Source: Planctomycetota bacterium (GTDB taxonomy: Bacteria > Planctomycetota > UBA8108). Taken from it: a stretch of DNA of 7,545 nucleotides. Made by a program: the position numbers and the translations under genes. The stretch covers positions 1 through 7,545 of the forward strand of contig JAKUSY010000141.1 of assembly GCA_022451445.1 (NCBI GenBank), written 5' to 3'. Below the pieces are notes generated by a model. That model had not been told where the DNA came from. It made no database searches and worked only from the letters and a program-made list of their open reading frames with translations. Positions 6,566 to 7,545 of this stretch are shown here, piece after piece. How positions within the stretch are numbered: position 1 is the first letter of the stretch; the number at the start of each line of letters is the position of its first letter.

Positions 6566-7282
6566 ATGACAAAAGCGCGAGCTGAAAACCCTGAGACCAT
6601 CCGCCAGTGGGATCGTATCGCCAGCGAAGAATACGGTCTGCCCGGAATCGCGCTGATGGAAAACGCGGGCGCGGGAGCCGCCCGGATCATTTCGAGACTG
6701 AGCAGGGAAGAGCCTGAACATTTTCCGGACCCGTTCATCATCCTCTGCGGCCCCGGCGCCAACGGCGGCGATGGCTACGTAGTCGCGAGGCATCTGTTCA
6801 ACTCGGGATATGACGTGGAGGTATACCTCTGCTTCGAACCCGGGGGACTGGACGAAAACTCGGATGCCGGCGTAAACCTGGCCGTCATCGAGAAGATGGG
6901 GGTCCCGCCGGTAAGGCCGGGGCAGGATGAGATTCGCCGCATCCTGCGGCGAGAGGACCCAGCCACTGTAATCGACGCGCTCCTGGGAACAGGACTCAGC
7001 CGCGCCCTCAACGACCCTCTCCTCACCTGGGTCCAGGCCGCAACGGCAAGCGGCAAAAGCGTCATCTCTCTCGATATCCCCACCGGGCTTGATGGAACAA
7101 GCGGCGAAATACTCGGCGACTGCGTTCCAGCGAACCATACGATCACCTTCGCTGCCCCGAAAACGGGGTTCTACCAGGGTAGCGGACCTGACATTACCGG
7201 ACATATCCACGTGGTAGAGATCGGTCTGCCCCGTGACATCCTCGAAAAAATGAAGGTAGACAGGGAAAAACAGCAGAGGTGA
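6566..7282 (+). CDS. nnrE: NAD(P)H-hydrate epimerase (YjeF_N domain)
   Basis: This is a metabolite-repair enzyme that interconverts R and S epimers of hydrated NAD(P)H so that a dehydratase can restore the cofactor. The 238-residue product is a complete YjeF_N Rossmann-like domain. It shows MENAG (31-35), the nucleotide loop GPGANGGDG (62-70) before YVVARHL, IDALLGTGLSR (136-146, with the family's Asp at 137), SLDIPTGLDG (168-177), TFAAPKTGF (194-202) and the terminal HVVEIGLP. The first Asn of the usual GxGNNGGDG is Ala65 here, while Asn66, the expected K+ ligand, is kept. There is no C-terminal dehydratase (NnrD) domain, so that activity must be encoded elsewhere. ATG 6566, five bases after an AGG, is preferred to the GTG at 6533, which only adds 11 non-conserved residues. 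The gene starts 33 bases after the toroid gene and is probably co-transcribed with it. Confidence 0.93.
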   Translation: MTKARAENPETIRQWDRIASEEYGLPGIALMENAGAGAARIISRLSREEPEHFPDPFIILCGPGANGGDGYVVARHLFNSGYDVEVYLCFEPGGLDENSDAGVNLAVIEKMGVPPVRPGQDEIRRILRREDPATVIDALLGTGLSRALNDPLLTWVQAATASGKSVISLDIPTGLDGTSGEILGDCVPANHTITFAAPKTGFYQGSGPDITGHIHVVEIGLPRDILEKMKVDREKQQR

Positions 7283-7295
7283 GGCCTGTTTTTTC
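7264..7295 (+). terminator. Possible weak terminator after nnrE
   Basis: GGAAAAACAG (7264-7273) can pair with CTGTTTTTTC (7286-7295), giving a 10-bp stem with one G-T pair and a 12-base loop that spans the nnrE stop codon. The T-run forms the 3' arm of the stem, as in some bidirectional A/T-tract terminators. The stem is A/T-rich, so strength is doubtful. Confidence 0.3.
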
Positions 7296-7308
7296 GATAC
7301 TTTAATAA

Positions 7309-7322
7309 CGAAGTTCGCTTCG
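7309..7322. repeat. CGAAG-TTCG-CTTCG hairpin
   Basis: A 5-bp stem closes a TTCG loop in the gap between nnrE and the next gene. No T-run follows, so it is not a standard terminator. It could be a leader hairpin or operator for the downstream gene. Confidence 0.35.
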
Positions 7323-7362
7323 ACCGGTACTCTAATAGGTAGAAGACCCGACGCCATCGGAA

Positions 7363-7377
7363 CCCGGAAAATCCGGG
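7363..7377 (+). promoter_or_regulatory. Hairpin just upstream of the last gene's start
   Basis: CCCGGA (7363-7368), loop AAA, TCCGGG (7372-7377) forms a 6-bp GC-rich stem ending 10 bases before ATG 7388. The only G-rich stretch near the start (7375-7378) lies in its 3' arm, so the hairpin could mask the ribosome site. This is inference. Confidence 0.35.
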
Positions 7378-7387
7378 GCATTTCAGC

Positions 7388-7545
7388 ATGATTGATAAAA
7401 TTGAAAAAATCTGCCATGGCTTCTGCGGACTGGCCATCCTGGTTGTCGCCGGACTCTATGTCTGGCAGCCGGTCCCGGACACCTACCCCAGGGAGTTCAT
7501 CCCTACCTCGATCGCCTCGAACGTTCCGCCGAAGAAGCTGATGAC
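7388..7545 (+). CDS. Membrane-anchored protein of unknown function, cut by right edge
   Basis: The frame opens at ATG 7388 and continues for 52 complete codons to the window end. It begins MIDKIEKICHGF, then has one hydrophobic segment at about residues 12-27 (GLAILVVAGLYVW inside it), followed by a Pro-rich polar stretch (QPVPDTYPREF). This looks like a short cytoplasmic tail, one membrane helix and an extracytoplasmic remainder. An uncleaved anchor is likelier than a lipoprotein because no lipobox Cys follows the helix. There is no strong Shine-Dalgarno. It lies on the same strand as nnrE, 105 bases after it. The family is not recognisable from this fragment. Confidence 0.6.
   Translation, partial: MIDKIEKICHGFCGLAILVVAGLYVWQPVPDTYPREFIPTSIASNVPPKKLM

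Noticed and set aside
6527..7417. 296-codon minus-strand ORF
   Set aside because: It is antisense to nnrE, which has all YjeF_N motifs; the minus product has no recognisable motif.

Overview
The window is a GC-rich stretch of bacterial chromosome, probably from a diderm (Gram-negative) organism. It carries a lipoprotein signal with a Cys lipobox, a TonB-like membrane-anchored protein, and a stand-alone NAD(P)H-hydrate epimerase. The toroid gene at 4850-6532 resembles, from memory, a family common in Planctomycetota. The multi-domain Gly-rich lipoprotein style is typical of Planctomycetota, Myxococcota and related uncultured lineages. I cannot fix the phylum from this sequence. All three stop codons occur at apparent gene ends (TAA 2002, TAG 6530, TGA 7280), so nothing suggests a non-standard code.

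Left half (1-4008, minus strand): one very long reading frame starts at the lipoprotein ATG at 4008 and runs off the left edge. It is interrupted once, by an in-frame TAA at 2002-2004. Before the stop are 668 residues: lipobox, an IPT/TIG-like domain, further beta-sandwich-like domains, a DPDNDG calcium-type loop and the start of a Gly-rich region. After it the same frame stays open for 667 more codons of Gly-rich, beta-helix-like repeats to base 1. I read this as one large surface lipoprotein gene split by a nonsense codon (mutation, sequencing error or recoding), or else two coupled ORFs. The large plus-strand ORFs here are antisense shadows of Gly-rich, GC-rich codons.

Middle (4009-4849): an AT-richer divergent intergenic region of about 840 bp with several inverted repeats. 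It also holds a weak 57-codon ORF that has a strong Shine-Dalgarno sequence but doubtful coding content. I found no tRNA, rRNA or convincing promoter.

Right half (4850-7545, plus strand): a 560-residue protein (cytoplasmic basic tail, one membrane helix, Lys/Pro-rich linker, terpenoid-cyclase-like alpha/alpha toroid) is followed after 33 bp by nnrE (NAD(P)H-hydrate epimerase, metabolite repair). After a 105-bp gap with hairpins comes the start of a small membrane-anchored protein that is cut by the right edge. The toroid gene and nnrE look co-transcribed, but no functional link is evident. The left gene is a separate transcription unit.
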